A stretch of DNA of 64,000 bases from an uncultured Sphingomonas sp. (GTDB lineage Bacteria; Pseudomonadota; Alphaproteobacteria; Sphingomonadales; Sphingomonadaceae). The stretch is from contig NZ_CAJYVU010000175.1 in assembly GCF_913778135.1 (NCBI RefSeq), positions 1 through 64,000 on the forward strand, written 5' to 3'. The notes beneath the pieces were generated by a model. That model searched no databases. It was not told the origin of the DNA and was given only the letters and a program-made list of their open reading frames with translations. Each line of letters starts with the position of its first letter. The first letter of the stretch is position 1. The position numbers were made by a program, and so were the translations under genes. Shown here piece after piece: positions 48,018 to 58,780 of the stretch.

Positions 48018-49859
48018 ATGCACGCCATGGATCGCCGTTCTTTTCTCGCCGCCGGAACCGCGACCGCGGCGCTATCCGCGCTGCCCTTCTCGCGCGCGAT
48101 CGCGCAGACCGCCGGCGCGCCTGCGGCCGCCGCAGCCGCGCCGGGTGACGCGAGACTGACTGCCGCGTTCGACCGGGTGCTGGCGCAAACGGTTGCCAAC
48201 TCGCCCGAGTTCGCGACCTCGCTCGGGTTCGACAAGGGTGCGAACGCGCACCTGCGGCATGAACTGAGCGACAATGGTCCCGGCGCGCTCGCCAAGGACC
48301 TGGCGCTTGCCAAGCAGATGCGCGCCGAGGTCGCCGCGGTCGATCCGAACACACTGTCGCCGCAGGCGAAGATCGACCGTGAGGTCGTGCTCTACAACAT
48401 CGATTCGCAGATCGTCGGCCCGGAACGGTTCGGGCTCGGCTCGCCGCAGGGCCCCTATCCGATCACGCAGCAGGACGGCGTCTATTTCTCGCTGCCCGAC
48501 TTCCTCGCCTCGACCCACCCGGTGCAGACCGGCGACGATGCGGAGGCGTATCTCGATCGCCTGTCGCTGATGGATCGCCAGCTCGACGGCGAGAGCGCGG
48601 TGCAGCGCGAGCAGGCGGCCAAGGGCCGCATCGCGCCCGATTTCTCGATCGACCTGACGCTCGGGCAGATGGCGAAGCTGCGCGGAATGCCGGCCGGCGA
48701 GAATGGGCTGGTGCAATCGCTCGTCACGCGTGCGAAAGCGGCGAACCTGCCCGGCGACTGGCAGGCGCGCGCGACCAAGATCGTCGAGGCGCAGGTCTAT
48801 CCCGCGCTCGACCGGCAGATCACGCTGATGAAGCAGCTGCGCACCGGCGCGCGCTCGGCCGCGGGCGTGTGGGCGATCCCCGGCGGCGACGCGATCTACG
48901 CCGCCGCGCTGGCGCAGGCGACCACCACCACGCTGACGCCGGACGAGGTGCACCGCATGGGGCTGGAACAGGTCGCCGATCTGTCGGCGCAGCTGGATGC
49001 GATCCTGAAGGGTCAGGGCATGACGCAGGGCAGCGTCGGCGCGCGGCTGGATCAACTCAACAAATCGTCGGCGCAGCTCTTCCCGAACACCGACGCCGGG
49101 CGCACCGCGCTGCTCGCCAGTTTGAACGAGGGCGTGAAGTCGATGCAGGCGCGGCTGCCGCGCGTGTTCAGCAACCCGCCCAATGCGCCGCTCGAGATCA
49201 AGCGCGTCGATCCCTCGATCCAGGATGGTGCGCCGAACGGTTACTACTTCCGCGCGCCGCTCGATGGCTCGCGCCCGGCGATCTACTGGATCAACCTGAA
49301 GAGCGTCGGCGACTGGCCCAAGTATACGCTGCCGAGCCTGACCTATCACGAAGGCGTGCCGGGGCATCACCTGCAAATCTCGACCGCGCAGCGTGCCCCC
49401 ACGCACCCGTTGCGCAAGATCGCGTTCTTCAACGCCTATCTGGAGGGCTGGGCGCTCTACGCCGAACAACTGGCGGACGAGATCAGCGGCTACGCGACGC
49501 CGGTCGAGCGCGCGGGCTATCTGCAGAGCTTCCTGTTCCGCGCCGCGCGACTGGTCGCCGATACGGGCATCCATACCAAGCGCTGGACCCACGCGCAGGC
49601 GACCGATTACTTCGTCAACACGGTCGGCTTCGCGCGCGGGCGCTCGCAGCGCGAGGTCGAGCGTTACTGCGTCTCGCCCGGACAGGCATGCTCGTACAAG
49701 ATCGGCCACGCCGCGTGGCTGCGTGCGCGCGACAATGCCAAGCGGATCGCGGGCGCGAAGTTCGACATCAAGCATTTCCACGACGTGCTAGAATCAGGCG
49801 CGATGCCGCTGTCGATGCTGGAGCGGATCGTCGAGGAGCGCGCGCGCTCGGTCGCCTGA
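48018..49859 (+). CDS. DUF885 family protein (secreted, Tat-like signal; start may be 48027)
   Basis: MDRRSFLAAGTATAAL; YHEGVPGHHLQI (HExxxGHH-like), SYKIGHAAWLRARD. Confidence 0.9.
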   Translation: MHAMDRRSFLAAGTATAALSALPFSRAIAQTAGAPAAAAAAPGDARLTAAFDRVLAQTVANSPEFATSLGFDKGANAHLRHELSDNGPGALAKDLALAKQMRAEVAAVDPNTLSPQAKIDREVVLYNIDSQIVGPERFGLGSPQGPYPITQQDGVYFSLPDFLASTHPVQTGDDAEAYLDRLSLMDRQLDGESAVQREQAAKGRIAPDFSIDLTLGQMAKLRGMPAGENGLVQSLVTRAKAANLPGDWQARATKIVEAQVYPALDRQITLMKQLRTGARSAAGVWAIPGGDAIYAAALAQATTTTLTPDEVHRMGLEQVADLSAQLDAILKGQGMTQGSVGARLDQLNKSSAQLFPNTDAGRTALLASLNEGVKSMQARLPRVFSNPPNAPLEIKRVDPSIQDGAPNGYYFRAPLDGSRPAIYWINLKSVGDWPKYTLPSLTYHEGVPGHHLQISTAQRAPTHPLRKIAFFNAYLEGWALYAEQLADEISGYATPVERAGYLQSFLFRAARLVADTGIHTKRWTHAQATDYFVNTVGFARGRSQREVERYCVSPGQACSYKIGHAAWLRARDNAKRIAGAKFDIKHFHDVLESGAMPLSMLERIVEERARSVA

Positions 49860-49946
49860 TCGGTCATGGCGGGGCCGGGCTCACCCGTGCCCCGCTTGCA
49901 ACCCTCACCCCTCCTCCCGCATTGTGACCGGATCGGGAGGACCATC

Positions 49947-51395
49947 ATGCGTTATCTGTTCGCCGCCACCGCGCTCGCCGCGGGCACCATCGCCACGACC
50001 GCGACACCCGTCGTCGCCCAGTCCAGCGCTGTTCGGGCCATCTCCGCCAGCGACAAGGCGCAGGGGGCGCAAGCCAACCCGCAGCTGCTCGCCGAGTTCG
50101 GCGGCGCCTATGACGGTCCGCAGGCCGCCTATGTCGAGCAGGTCGGCAAGCGTGTCGCGGTGCAGTCGGGGCTGTCGAACGCGCAAGGCGACTTCACCGT
50201 CACCCTGCTCAACTCGCCGGTCGAGAATGCCTTCGCGATCCCCGGCGGCTATGTCTACGTCACGCGGCAGCTGATGGCGCTGATGAATTCGGAGGCCGAA
50301 CTCGCCTCTGTGATGGGCCACGAAGTCGGCCACGTTGCCGCGCGCCACTCGGCGGGGCGGAACCGTACCGCATCGATCGGCGGGCTGCTCGCGGGCGTCG
50401 TCGGCGCGGTCGCGGGCAACGGCGCGCTCGGGCAATTGGTCGGCCGCGGCGCGCAGCAGGCGGCGTCGCTGTACACGCTCAAATACGGCCGTGACCAGGA
50501 ATATGCCGCCGACGGGCTGGGGGTGAAGTACATCACCGCCGCAGGTTACGACCCCTACGCCGCCGCCGACATGCTCGCGCAGTTGAACGACGAGACGACC
50601 TTGCAGGCGCGCGTCGCCGGGCGCGACGCGAACGCGGTGCCGACCTGGGCATCGACGCACCCGAATGGCGTCGACCGCATCCGCCGCGCCCGCGCGCTGG
50701 CGCAGGCGACTGGGCGCACCGAGCCGCCGGCGCAGCAGGACACCGCCTTCCTACGCCGGCTCGACGGGCTGCGCTACGACGACGACCCCGCGCAGGGCGT
50801 GATCGACGGGCAGACGTTCCGCCACCCGGCCCTGCGCATCCGCTTCACGGCGCCCGCGGGCTATCAGATCAACAACGGCACCGATGCGGTGACCGTATCG
50901 GGCAGCAGCGGTCAGGCGCAGTTCCGTACCGCCGCGGCGACCAACGACTTGCCCGGCTTCATCGCGCAGCGCTTTTCCAGCCTCGGCGCTTCCGCCAGTG
51001 GCGAGGTTCGCACCGGACGCACCAACGGCATCAACTACGCCTGGTCGACCGTCGGCGCGTCGGCGAACGGCCGCGCCGTCGACGCGACGATCGTAGCCTA
51101 TGCCTTCCCGAGTGCCACCTACGATTTCACGCTCGTTACCCTGCGCGGGTCTGGTATCGGCGCCTTTGCACCGCTCGTCGAAAGTCTCGCGCCATTGAGC
51201 GCGACCGAGGCCGCGGCCATCAAGGGCAAGCGCATCCGCATCGCGACCGTCAAGGCCGGCGACACGGTCGATAGCCTCGCACGGCAAATGGCGTACCCGA
51301 ACTACCAGCGCGAGCGATTTCTGACGCTCAACGGCCTTGGCGACGACGCGCGCCTCACGCCCGGCATGCTGGTGAAGCTGGTGGTCGCTGGCTGA
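49947..51395 (+). CDS. M48-family metalloprotease with C-terminal LysM-like segment
   Basis: VMGHEVGHVAARHSAG HExxH motif; VKAGDTVDSLARQM...LTPGMLVKLV. Confidence 0.92.
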   Translation: MRYLFAATALAAGTIATTATPVVAQSSAVRAISASDKAQGAQANPQLLAEFGGAYDGPQAAYVEQVGKRVAVQSGLSNAQGDFTVTLLNSPVENAFAIPGGYVYVTRQLMALMNSEAELASVMGHEVGHVAARHSAGRNRTASIGGLLAGVVGAVAGNGALGQLVGRGAQQAASLYTLKYGRDQEYAADGLGVKYITAAGYDPYAAADMLAQLNDETTLQARVAGRDANAVPTWASTHPNGVDRIRRARALAQATGRTEPPAQQDTAFLRRLDGLRYDDDPAQGVIDGQTFRHPALRIRFTAPAGYQINNGTDAVTVSGSSGQAQFRTAAATNDLPGFIAQRFSSLGASASGEVRTGRTNGINYAWSTVGASANGRAVDATIVAYAFPSATYDFTLVTLRGSGIGAFAPLVESLAPLSATEAAAIKGKRIRIATVKAGDTVDSLARQMAYPNYQRERFLTLNGLGDDARLTPGMLVKLVVAG

Positions 51396-51494
51396 TCCGC
51401 GGCGTTAGCTGCTGTCCGGCGAACGGCGCGCGGGGCGGGGCAAGCCGCACGCGCGCCTTTGCGTTCGTAGCAACGGTGCTTTACCCGAGCGACC

Positions 51495-52541
51495 ATGTCC
51501 CGCCCCCTCGCAAACCACGCCGTCGCCCGCCGCCCCGCCATCTCGGTCGTCATCCCGTGCTACAACGAAGAGGCGACGCTGCCGCTGCTCCACGCGCGCG
51601 TGTCTGCGGCGGTGCGCGGCGTCGTCGGCGATGACCACGAGATTGTGCTAATCAACGACGGATCGCGCGACGGCAGCTGGGCGGCGATGCAGCGGCTGGC
51701 GACTGAGGATTCGCACGTCGTCGCGGTCAATTTGTCGCGCAATCACGGGCACCAACTGGCACTGACCGCGGGGCTCGACCTATGTTCGGGCCAGTATATC
51801 CTCATCATTGATGCTGACCTGCAGGACCCACCCGAGCTGCTCGGCGACATGTGCGAGGCGATGGCGCGCGAGGGCGCGGACGTGGTCTACGCGGTACGCC
51901 GCAAGCGGCAGGGCGAGACGTTGTTCAAGAAGGCGACCGCCGCCGCCTTCTACCGCGTGCTCGACCGCGTTACCGACACGCCGATCCCGCTCGACACCGG
52001 TGACTTCCGCCTGATGACCAGACGTGCGCTCGACGCGCTGCTGTCGCTGCCCGAACAGGCGCGCTTCATCCGCGGCATGGTCGCGTGGGTCGGCTTCCGC
52101 CAGGTGCCCTTCCCCTACGACCGGGCCGAGCGACACGCGGGCGAGACCAATTACCCGCTCGGCAAGATGGTACGGCTCGCGCTCGACGCGGTGACCGGCT
52201 TCTCGACCGCGCCGCTTCGCTGGGCGAGCCATTTGTCGGTGGTGCTGGCGGGTGTGTCGCTGCTGCTCTTGTTCTACATCGCCTGGGGATATTTCGCGGG
52301 CGACCGGGTGCAGGGCTGGACCTCGACCATGCTCGTCGTCGTCGTGCTGAGCTCAATCCAGATGTTCGTGCTCGGCATGATCGGCGAGTATTTGGGGCGG
52401 CTCTACATCGAGGCGAAGCGGCGCCCGCTCTACCTCGTCGCCGACATCGCCGGACCGGTACACGGCCGCGCGACCCTGGGGTTCCAGGCGGAGGCGACGA
52501 TCGTCCCGGCGGAGCAGGTCGCAGGCGAATGCGTCGCATAA
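51495..52541 (+). CDS. Family 2 glycosyltransferase with C-terminal TM segments (GtrB/DPM-like)
   Basis: SVVIPCYNEEATLPLL, INDGSRDGSW, ADLQDPPELL. Confidence 0.92.
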   Translation: MSRPLANHAVARRPAISVVIPCYNEEATLPLLHARVSAAVRGVVGDDHEIVLINDGSRDGSWAAMQRLATEDSHVVAVNLSRNHGHQLALTAGLDLCSGQYILIIDADLQDPPELLGDMCEAMAREGADVVYAVRRKRQGETLFKKATAAAFYRVLDRVTDTPIPLDTGDFRLMTRRALDALLSLPEQARFIRGMVAWVGFRQVPFPYDRAERHAGETNYPLGKMVRLALDAVTGFSTAPLRWASHLSVVLAGVSLLLLFYIAWGYFAGDRVQGWTSTMLVVVVLSSIQMFVLGMIGEYLGRLYIEAKRRPLYLVADIAGPVHGRATLGFQAEATIVPAEQVAGECVA

Positions 52542-52632
52542 GTGAAACCGCGTCCGGCGCACCGACACGCTTTCCCTTTGTGTTGCCGTCAACCTTGACC
52601 TAGATCACCCGGCGCACCGCTTGGGGACTGGA

Positions 52633-55104
52633 TTGGCGACACAACCCGCCTTGTTCGACGCCGGCACCCACGCGCGCCGCTGGGTCGGCGATTATTGCGC
52701 GAATACGGGCGGCGCCGACGTGCTGTGCGGCTCGGGCGATCTCGCCTGGACCGCGATGCTGGAGGAGCTCGCCGCGGTTGCGGGCGACAATCTCGGCCAC
52801 GCGCGCGAGCGGGTGCAGCGCCATTCGGTCGACATCGGCACCGGTTTCCGCGTCATCGGCGAGGCGAACGAGCGGCCGTGGCCCTTGTCTCCGGTGCCAA
52901 TGCTGATCGACAGCGACGAATGGCAGCATATCGAGCGCGGCGTCGTCCAGCGCGCCGAACTGCTGGAGCAGATCTTGAGCGACCTCTACGGTCCCGGCAA
53001 TCTCGTATCGCGCGGGCACCTGCCCGCCGCGCTGGTGACGGGCAGCCCGCACTTCACGCGGCCGCTGGTGGGGCTCGCGCCACCCGGCGGTCATCACCTG
53101 CATTTCATTGCGGTCGAGCTGGGGCGCGGTCCATCGGGCGAGTGGCGCGTGCTCGCCGACCATCTGCGTATGCCGACGGGGGCGGGCTATGCGCTGGAGA
53201 ACCGGCTGGCGGTCAGCCGCACGCTAGGCGGGTTGCAGGCGCGGCTGAACGTGCGCCGTCATGCCCCCTTCTTTGCGGCATTTCGCGACGGCCTCGCCGC
53301 CGCCTGCCGGCGCAGCGATCCGCGCATTGGGCTGCTGACCCCCGGACGCTACAACACCAGCTATCCCGAGCAGGCACATCTCGCGCGCTATCTGGGGCTG
53401 CTGCTGGTCGAGGGCGACGACCTCGCCGCGCTGGAGGACAAGGTCTATGTCCGGACGATTGCGGGGCTGAAGCGGATCGATGCGCTGTGGCGACGGGTTG
53501 ACCCGCGGTTGTTAGACCCGCTCGCGTTCGACAGCCACTCTCGGATCGGCGTGCCCGGACTGATCGACGCTTACGCGGCCGGGAACGTCGTGCTCGCCAA
53601 CGCGCCCGGCGCGGGCGTGCTGGAGAGTGCGGCGATCGGCGCGTTCCTGCCGCAGCTGTGCACCCGCCTGACCGGGGACGAGCTTCACCTGCCGCAGATC
53701 GCGACCTGGTGGTGCGGCCAGCCGTCCGAGTGCGCGCACGTCGCGGAGGAGCATCGCTCGATGCTGCTGTCCTCCGCCTTCGGCAGCGCGACGCTCGGCC
53801 TGCCGGGCGAGCGCGCGGTGGCGGGCAGCGACATGGACGATGCGGCACGCACGCGCTTCCTCGTCGACCTCGACCGTCGTCCGCAGGATTATGTCGGCCA
53901 GGAGGTCGTGCGGCTGTCGACCATGCCCGTCGTCATCGGCGACGCGCTGATGCCGCGGCCGTTCACGTTGCGCGTTTTCGCCGCGCGCGATGGCGAAGGT
54001 CGCTGGCAGGTGCTGCCCGGCGGCTTCGCGCGGATCGGCGAACACGCCGACAACCGCGCCGCAGTGATGGGCGAAGGCATGTGGTCGGCCGACGTCTGCG
54101 TCCACGGTGAGGAGCCGGTGCCATCGCTATCGCTGCTGCCAGCGATCGATGCGCAGCAGATCCGGCGCAATCCCGGCACGCTGCCCAGCCGCGTCGCCGA
54201 TAATTTCTTCTGGCTCGGCCGCTATCTGGAACGCGGCGAAGCGCTGTTGACCGCGATCCGCGTCATGCTGGGTAATTCGATCGACGCCGATGCCGGCGCG
54301 GCGCTTGGCCTCGACTCGGTAGCGCGGCTGGTATCCGAGATCGTGTCGAGCGGAGCCGCCCCTGCCCCGCCGTCGCTGCGCCGCGCCGACCTGACGCAGT
54401 TTGCGCGCACCGCGATGGAGGCGCCCGAGTGGCAATCGGTGCGCACGATCAACGGCCACACCAACCGGATCGCCGGCGGCTGCCGCGACCGGCTGTCGGC
54501 CGACATGGTGCGGCTGCTCGACGCACCGTTTCCGACCCATCGTGGAATGCTCGACCGCGCGGGCTCGCTCCAGCGCCGCTACGCCGCGATCGCGGGGCTG
54601 TCGGCCGAGCATATGGGGCGCACCGGGTCATGGCGGTTCCACGATCTGGGCCGCCGGATCGAACGCGCCGGCGCGATCGTGCGCGCGGCACGCGCGTTCG
54701 GCATGGTCGGCGGCAGCCAGGATGACGTGTCGACGCTGCTCGACCTCGCAAACAGCCAGATCAGCTATCGTCAGCGCTACCTGACCGGAGTCGCGCGCGT
54801 GCCCGCGATTGACCTCGTGCTCCTCGACCCGAGCAATCCGCGCGCACTGGCGTTCCAGGTCGAGGCGATCGGGGAGCATCTGTCGGCGCTGCCCGTGCTG
54901 GGCGACGACGGCATGGCCGAGCCGCAGCAGGTCGAAGCGACCGAATTGAAGGCGCTGGTCGCGACCGCGCGTGCCGCGACGATCGACGCCGATCTGCTGA
55001 GCGAGGTCGAGCGGCGGCTGGCGCGCATCTCGGACGCGGTCGCGCGGCGATATTTCCTGCAAGGTGCGGAGCCGCTACGCGCCAGCGGGCTGACGCTGGC
55101 GTGA
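52633..55104 (+). CDS. Circularly permuted ATP-grasp type 2 plus alpha-E domain fusion protein (TTG start, uncertain)
   Basis: LLTPGRYNTSYPEQAHLARYLGLLLVEGDDL, KLDxLWRRVD, LPSRVADNFFWLGRYLERGE alpha-E motif. Confidence 0.9.
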   Translation: MATQPALFDAGTHARRWVGDYCANTGGADVLCGSGDLAWTAMLEELAAVAGDNLGHARERVQRHSVDIGTGFRVIGEANERPWPLSPVPMLIDSDEWQHIERGVVQRAELLEQILSDLYGPGNLVSRGHLPAALVTGSPHFTRPLVGLAPPGGHHLHFIAVELGRGPSGEWRVLADHLRMPTGAGYALENRLAVSRTLGGLQARLNVRRHAPFFAAFRDGLAAACRRSDPRIGLLTPGRYNTSYPEQAHLARYLGLLLVEGDDLAALEDKVYVRTIAGLKRIDALWRRVDPRLLDPLAFDSHSRIGVPGLIDAYAAGNVVLANAPGAGVLESAAIGAFLPQLCTRLTGDELHLPQIATWWCGQPSECAHVAEEHRSMLLSSAFGSATLGLPGERAVAGSDMDDAARTRFLVDLDRRPQDYVGQEVVRLSTMPVVIGDALMPRPFTLRVFAARDGEGRWQVLPGGFARIGEHADNRAAVMGEGMWSADVCVHGEEPVPSLSLLPAIDAQQIRRNPGTLPSRVADNFFWLGRYLERGEALLTAIRVMLGNSIDADAGAALGLDSVARLVSEIVSSGAAPAPPSLRRADLTQFARTAMEAPEWQSVRTINGHTNRIAGGCRDRLSADMVRLLDAPFPTHRGMLDRAGSLQRRYAAIAGLSAEHMGRTGSWRFHDLGRRIERAGAIVRAARAFGMVGGSQDDVSTLLDLANSQISYRQRYLTGVARVPAIDLVLLDPSNPRALAFQVEAIGEHLSALPVLGDDGMAEPQQVEATELKALVATARAATIDADLLSEVERRLARISDAVARRYFLQGAEPLRASGLTLA

Positions 55105-55988
55105 CTTACGAAATCGTCCACGTCACGCGCTTCGACTACGGCAGCGCGGTCAAGTTCGCGCGCTGCAATCTGCGGCTGCGCCCGATCGACTGGCCGGGCC
55201 AGACGGTCGAGCAGTACGAATTGCGCGTCAGTCCGTTTGGTCGCACCTATGCCGCGGTCGCTGAAGCCGGCCTCGCCAACGTGACGCGGCTGGTTGTCGA
55301 GCAACCGGTGCGACGGCTGACGATCGAGTCGATGGCGCGCGTACGGGTCGACCGGCTGGTACCAATGCCCGACGCCAGCGATCCGACGCTCGAACAGGTC
55401 GCCGCGCTCGCGCGTGCGTCGAGCGACCTGTCGGCGGCGAGCCCGGCGAACTATCTCTTCCCCTCTCCGCTGATCCCGCTCGACCAGGCGATCGCCGATT
55501 ACTGCGCGCCCGACCTGTCGCCGACGCGCGGGTGCCTTGAGGCGGGGATCGCGCTTGCACGGCGGATTCAGCGCGATTTCGCATTCGACGCCGCCGCGAC
55601 GCTGGTCGACACGCCCCCGCACGAGGCGTTCGCGAAACGCCGCGGCGTGTGTCAGGATTTCGCGCAGATCATGATCAACGGGCTGCGCGCTGCGGGACTG
55701 CCGGCTGCCTACGCCTCGGGTTATATCCGCACCATCCCGCCGCCCGGACAGGAGCGGCTGGTCGGCGCTGATGCGACGCACGCCTGGGTGCTTTTGTGGT
55801 GCGGCCCCGATCACGGCTGGGTGGGGCTCGATCCCACCAACGGCATCTGGATGGCGGGCGACCACATCGTCGTCGCGGTCGGGCGCGACTATGCCGAGAT
55901 CGCGCCGGTGGATGGCGTCGTGCTCGGGTCAGGCGCGCAGTCGATGGAGGTCAGCGTCGACGTCGCCCCCCAAGAGGCGCCGGCGTGA
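55101..55988 (+). CDS. Transglutaminase-like family protein
   Basis: RRGVCQDFAQIMINGLRAAGLPAAYASGYI (Cys), ATHAWVLLW (His), DPTNG. Confidence 0.93.
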   Translation: MTYEIVHVTRFDYGSAVKFARCNLRLRPIDWPGQTVEQYELRVSPFGRTYAAVAEAGLANVTRLVVEQPVRRLTIESMARVRVDRLVPMPDASDPTLEQVAALARASSDLSAASPANYLFPSPLIPLDQAIADYCAPDLSPTRGCLEAGIALARRIQRDFAFDAAATLVDTPPHEAFAKRRGVCQDFAQIMINGLRAAGLPAAYASGYIRTIPPPGQERLVGADATHAWVLLWCGPDHGWVGLDPTNGIWMAGDHIVVAVGRDYAEIAPVDGVVLGSGAQSMEVSVDVAPQEAPA

Positions 55989-56045
55989 TTGCACTCAACA
56001 TCAACCTGCCCCACATAGTCGGGTAACACACTCAACGGGGAATAG

Positions 56046-56996
56046 ATGGCCGATCCGTATCAGACCTTGGGCGTCGCGCGGGGCGCGTCCGAGGCCGACA
56101 TCAAGAAAGCGTATCGCAAGCTCGCCAAGGAGCTTCATCCGGACCGCAACAAGGACAATCCCAAGGCGTCCGAGCGGTTCAGCCAGGTGACGAGCGCGTA
56201 CGATTTGCTGACCGACAAGGACAAGCGCGCGCGCTTCGACCGCGGCGAGATCGACGGCGACGGCAACCCCGCTGCACCGTTCGGCTTCGGCGGCGGCATG
56301 GGCGGTGGGCAGCGGCCGGGCGGAATGGGCGGCGGCTTTCAGGGGCAGCAGTTCGACTTCGGCGGCGAAGGCGCGGACATGTCCGACATCTTTGAAGGAC
56401 TGTTCGGCGGGCGGCAGGGGGGTGGTGGCGGCTTTGCGAGCGGCTTCGGCCGACGCCAGCAGGCGCCGCGCGCGAAAGGGGCAAACGTGCAATATCGCCT
56501 GCGCGTTCCCTTCGTCGATGCGGCGGCTCTCGCAGCCCAGCGAATTACGCTGGGCGATGGCAAGACGATCGACCTGAAGCTGCCTGCGGGTGTCGAGGAC
56601 GGCACGCAGATGCGGCTGACGGGCAAGGGTGAGCCGGGGCCGGGCGGCGCAGGCGACGCGATCGTGACGATCGAGGTCGTGCCGCACCGCTTCTTCACCC
56701 GCCACGGCGACGACGTGCGGCTCGATCTGCCGATCACCCTCTCGGAGGCGGTACTGGGCGGCGCAGTGAAGGCGCCGACGGTCGAGAAGCCGGTCATGCT
56801 GACGATCGCGCCCGGCGCGACCAGCGGCAAGACGCTGCGGCTGAAGGGCAAGGGGTTCCACAAGAAAGGCGGCGGTCGCGGCGACCAGCTCGTCACGCTG
56901 ATGGTTGACGTGCCCGCGGACGATGCCGCGTTGAAGGCGTTCATCGCCGACTGGTCGCCCGCGAACCGGAACCCGCGCGAGGCGATGGGAGTCTGA
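56046..56996 (+). CDS. DnaJ C-terminal domain protein (CbpA-like)
   Basis: DPYQTLGVARGASEADIKKAYRKLAKELHPDRNKDN with HPD; G/F-rich region; no zinc finger. Confidence 0.94.
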   Translation: MADPYQTLGVARGASEADIKKAYRKLAKELHPDRNKDNPKASERFSQVTSAYDLLTDKDKRARFDRGEIDGDGNPAAPFGFGGGMGGGQRPGGMGGGFQGQQFDFGGEGADMSDIFEGLFGGRQGGGGGFASGFGRRQQAPRAKGANVQYRLRVPFVDAAALAAQRITLGDGKTIDLKLPAGVEDGTQMRLTGKGEPGPGGAGDAIVTIEVVPHRFFTRHGDDVRLDLPITLSEAVLGGAVKAPTVEKPVMLTIAPGATSGKTLRLKGKGFHKKGGGRGDQLVTLMVDVPADDAALKAFIADWSPANRNPREAMGV

Positions 56997-57980
56997 ATGG
57001 AGGTGACCGACACTGACGCACCGCCCTCGCTGACGCCGGAGGATCGCGCCCGGCATCACGCCCGTGCACGCGCGATGGTGTCGAAGGAATATGCCCGCGT
57101 GAAGCCGGGCAGCACCTTCTTCGAGGTGATGAAACGCGCTGCGATCGGCGTCTACAACGACGGGTTCATCCACGCGGGCAACCTTGCCTATCTCGCACTA
57201 ATGACGCTGTTTCCGTTCTTCATCGTGGCGGCGGCGGTGCTGTCGCTCGTTGGGCAGAGCACGGAAACGCAGCGCGCGGTGGCGAGCTTCCTCTCGGTCC
57301 TACCACCGGAGTCGGCCGAGCTGCTGCGCAAGCCGATCGCTGACGTGCTGCAGGCGCGCACGGGATCGCTGTTGTGGCTAGGTGCGCTCGTCGGACTGTG
57401 GACCGTCGGCAGCTTCGTGGAGACGATCCGCGACATCTTCCGCCGCGCCTATGGCACGCACGCGACGCAGTCGCTGTGGCGTGCGCGGCTGGGTTTGACG
57501 CTAGCGATCGTCGCCTCGGTGCTGGTCGCGCTCGTCTCATTCTTCGTGCAAGGGCTGCTAACCGCGGCCGAGCAGTTCATCTACCGCCTGCTGCCGTTCG
57601 CGCAGAACATCGCGGGGTGGCTGGGGCTCGCGCGCTTCGTGCCCGCGGCGATCATGTTTGGCGCCCTGTACATGCTGTTCTACTCGGTCACGCCGGGCAA
57701 ATACCGTCACAGCGATAATCGCAAATGGCCAGGCGCGCTGTTCACCGCGATTTGGTGGGTGAGCATGACCGCAGGACTACCCTGGGTGCTCTCCAAACTG
57801 GGTGGTTACGACTTGACCTATGGCAGTCTGGCGGGCGTGGTCGTGATGCTGCTGTTCTTCTACCTGATCGGGCTCGGCCTCGTGTTCGGTGCGCATCTGA
57901 ACGCGGCACTGGCGGAACCGCCCGAACCGGTTGTAGAGGGAACAGCTGACAAGATGATAGCAGGGACGGCGACGGCGTGA
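56997..57980 (+). CDS. YihY/virulence factor BrkB family membrane protein
   Basis: GNLAYLALMTLFPFFIVAAAVLSLVGQ, YSVTPGKYRHSDNRKWPGALFTAIWW. Confidence 0.93.
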   Translation: MEVTDTDAPPSLTPEDRARHHARARAMVSKEYARVKPGSTFFEVMKRAAIGVYNDGFIHAGNLAYLALMTLFPFFIVAAAVLSLVGQSTETQRAVASFLSVLPPESAELLRKPIADVLQARTGSLLWLGALVGLWTVGSFVETIRDIFRRAYGTHATQSLWRARLGLTLAIVASVLVALVSFFVQGLLTAAEQFIYRLLPFAQNIAGWLGLARFVPAAIMFGALYMLFYSVTPGKYRHSDNRKWPGALFTAIWWVSMTAGLPWVLSKLGGYDLTYGSLAGVVVMLLFFYLIGLGLVFGAHLNAALAEPPEPVVEGTADKMIAGTATA

Positions 57981-58780
57981 ACGAATTGATGGCGGGCAAG
58001 CGCGGGCTGATCATGGGGCTCGCCAACGATCGGTCGCTCGCATGGGGTATCGCGAAGAAGCTGAGCGAGGCGGGTGCCGAACTCGCCTTCTCCTACCAGG
58101 GTGAGTCGCTCGAAAAGCGCGTCCGCCCGCTTGCCGAGCAGCTCGGGTCGAGCAAGCTAATCGACTGCGACGTGTCGGACATGACGCGGCTGGATGCGGC
58201 GTTCGCCGCGCTTGCCGCCGACTGGCCGACGCTTGACTTCGTCGTTCACGCGATCGGTTTCTCCGACAAGAACGAGCTTCGCGGCAAATACGTCGACACC
58301 AGCCTCGACAATTTCCTGCTGACGATGAACGTATCGGCGTACAGCTTCGTCGCAGTGGCGAAGCGCGCGCGCGCGATGATGCCGAACGGCGGCAGCCTGC
58401 TGACGCTCAGCTATTACGGCGCGGAGAAGGTCGTGCCGCATTACAACGTCATGGGCGTCGCCAAGGCCGCGCTGGAGACCAGCGTCAAATATCTGGCGAT
58501 GGACTTGGGGCCCGAGAACATCCGCGTCAACGCGATCTCGGCGGGTCCGATCAAGACGCTGGCGGCGAGCGGAATCGGCGACTTCCGCTACATCCTGAAG
58601 TGGAACGAGCTCAACTCGCCGCTACGCCGCAACGTGACGATCGACGACGTCGGCGGTGCGGGGCTGTACCTGCTGTCCGATCTCGCATCGGGCGTGACGG
58701 GCGAGATCCACCACGTCGATGCCGGCTACAACGTCATCGGCATGAAGGCCGAGGACGCGCCCGACATCGCGCTGGCGTGA
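57977..58780 (+). CDS. fabI: Enoyl-ACP reductase (NADH) FabI
   Basis: GKRGLIMGLANDRSLAWGIAKKL, LTLSYYGAEKVVPHYNVMGVAKAALE (Y-x6-K), RVNAISAGPIKTLAASGI. Confidence 0.96.
   Translation: MNELMAGKRGLIMGLANDRSLAWGIAKKLSEAGAELAFSYQGESLEKRVRPLAEQLGSSKLIDCDVSDMTRLDAAFAALAADWPTLDFVVHAIGFSDKNELRGKYVDTSLDNFLLTMNVSAYSFVAVAKRARAMMPNGGSLLTLSYYGAEKVVPHYNVMGVAKAALETSVKYLAMDLGPENIRVNAISAGPIKTLAASGIGDFRYILKWNELNSPLRRNVTIDDVGGAGLYLLSDLASGVTGEIHHVDAGYNVIGMKAEDAPDIALA

Noticed and set aside
48072-49781. 569-aa minus-strand ORF opposite DUF885 gene
   Set aside because: Shadow ORF, biased R/D/L/V composition, no domain; + strand product is clear
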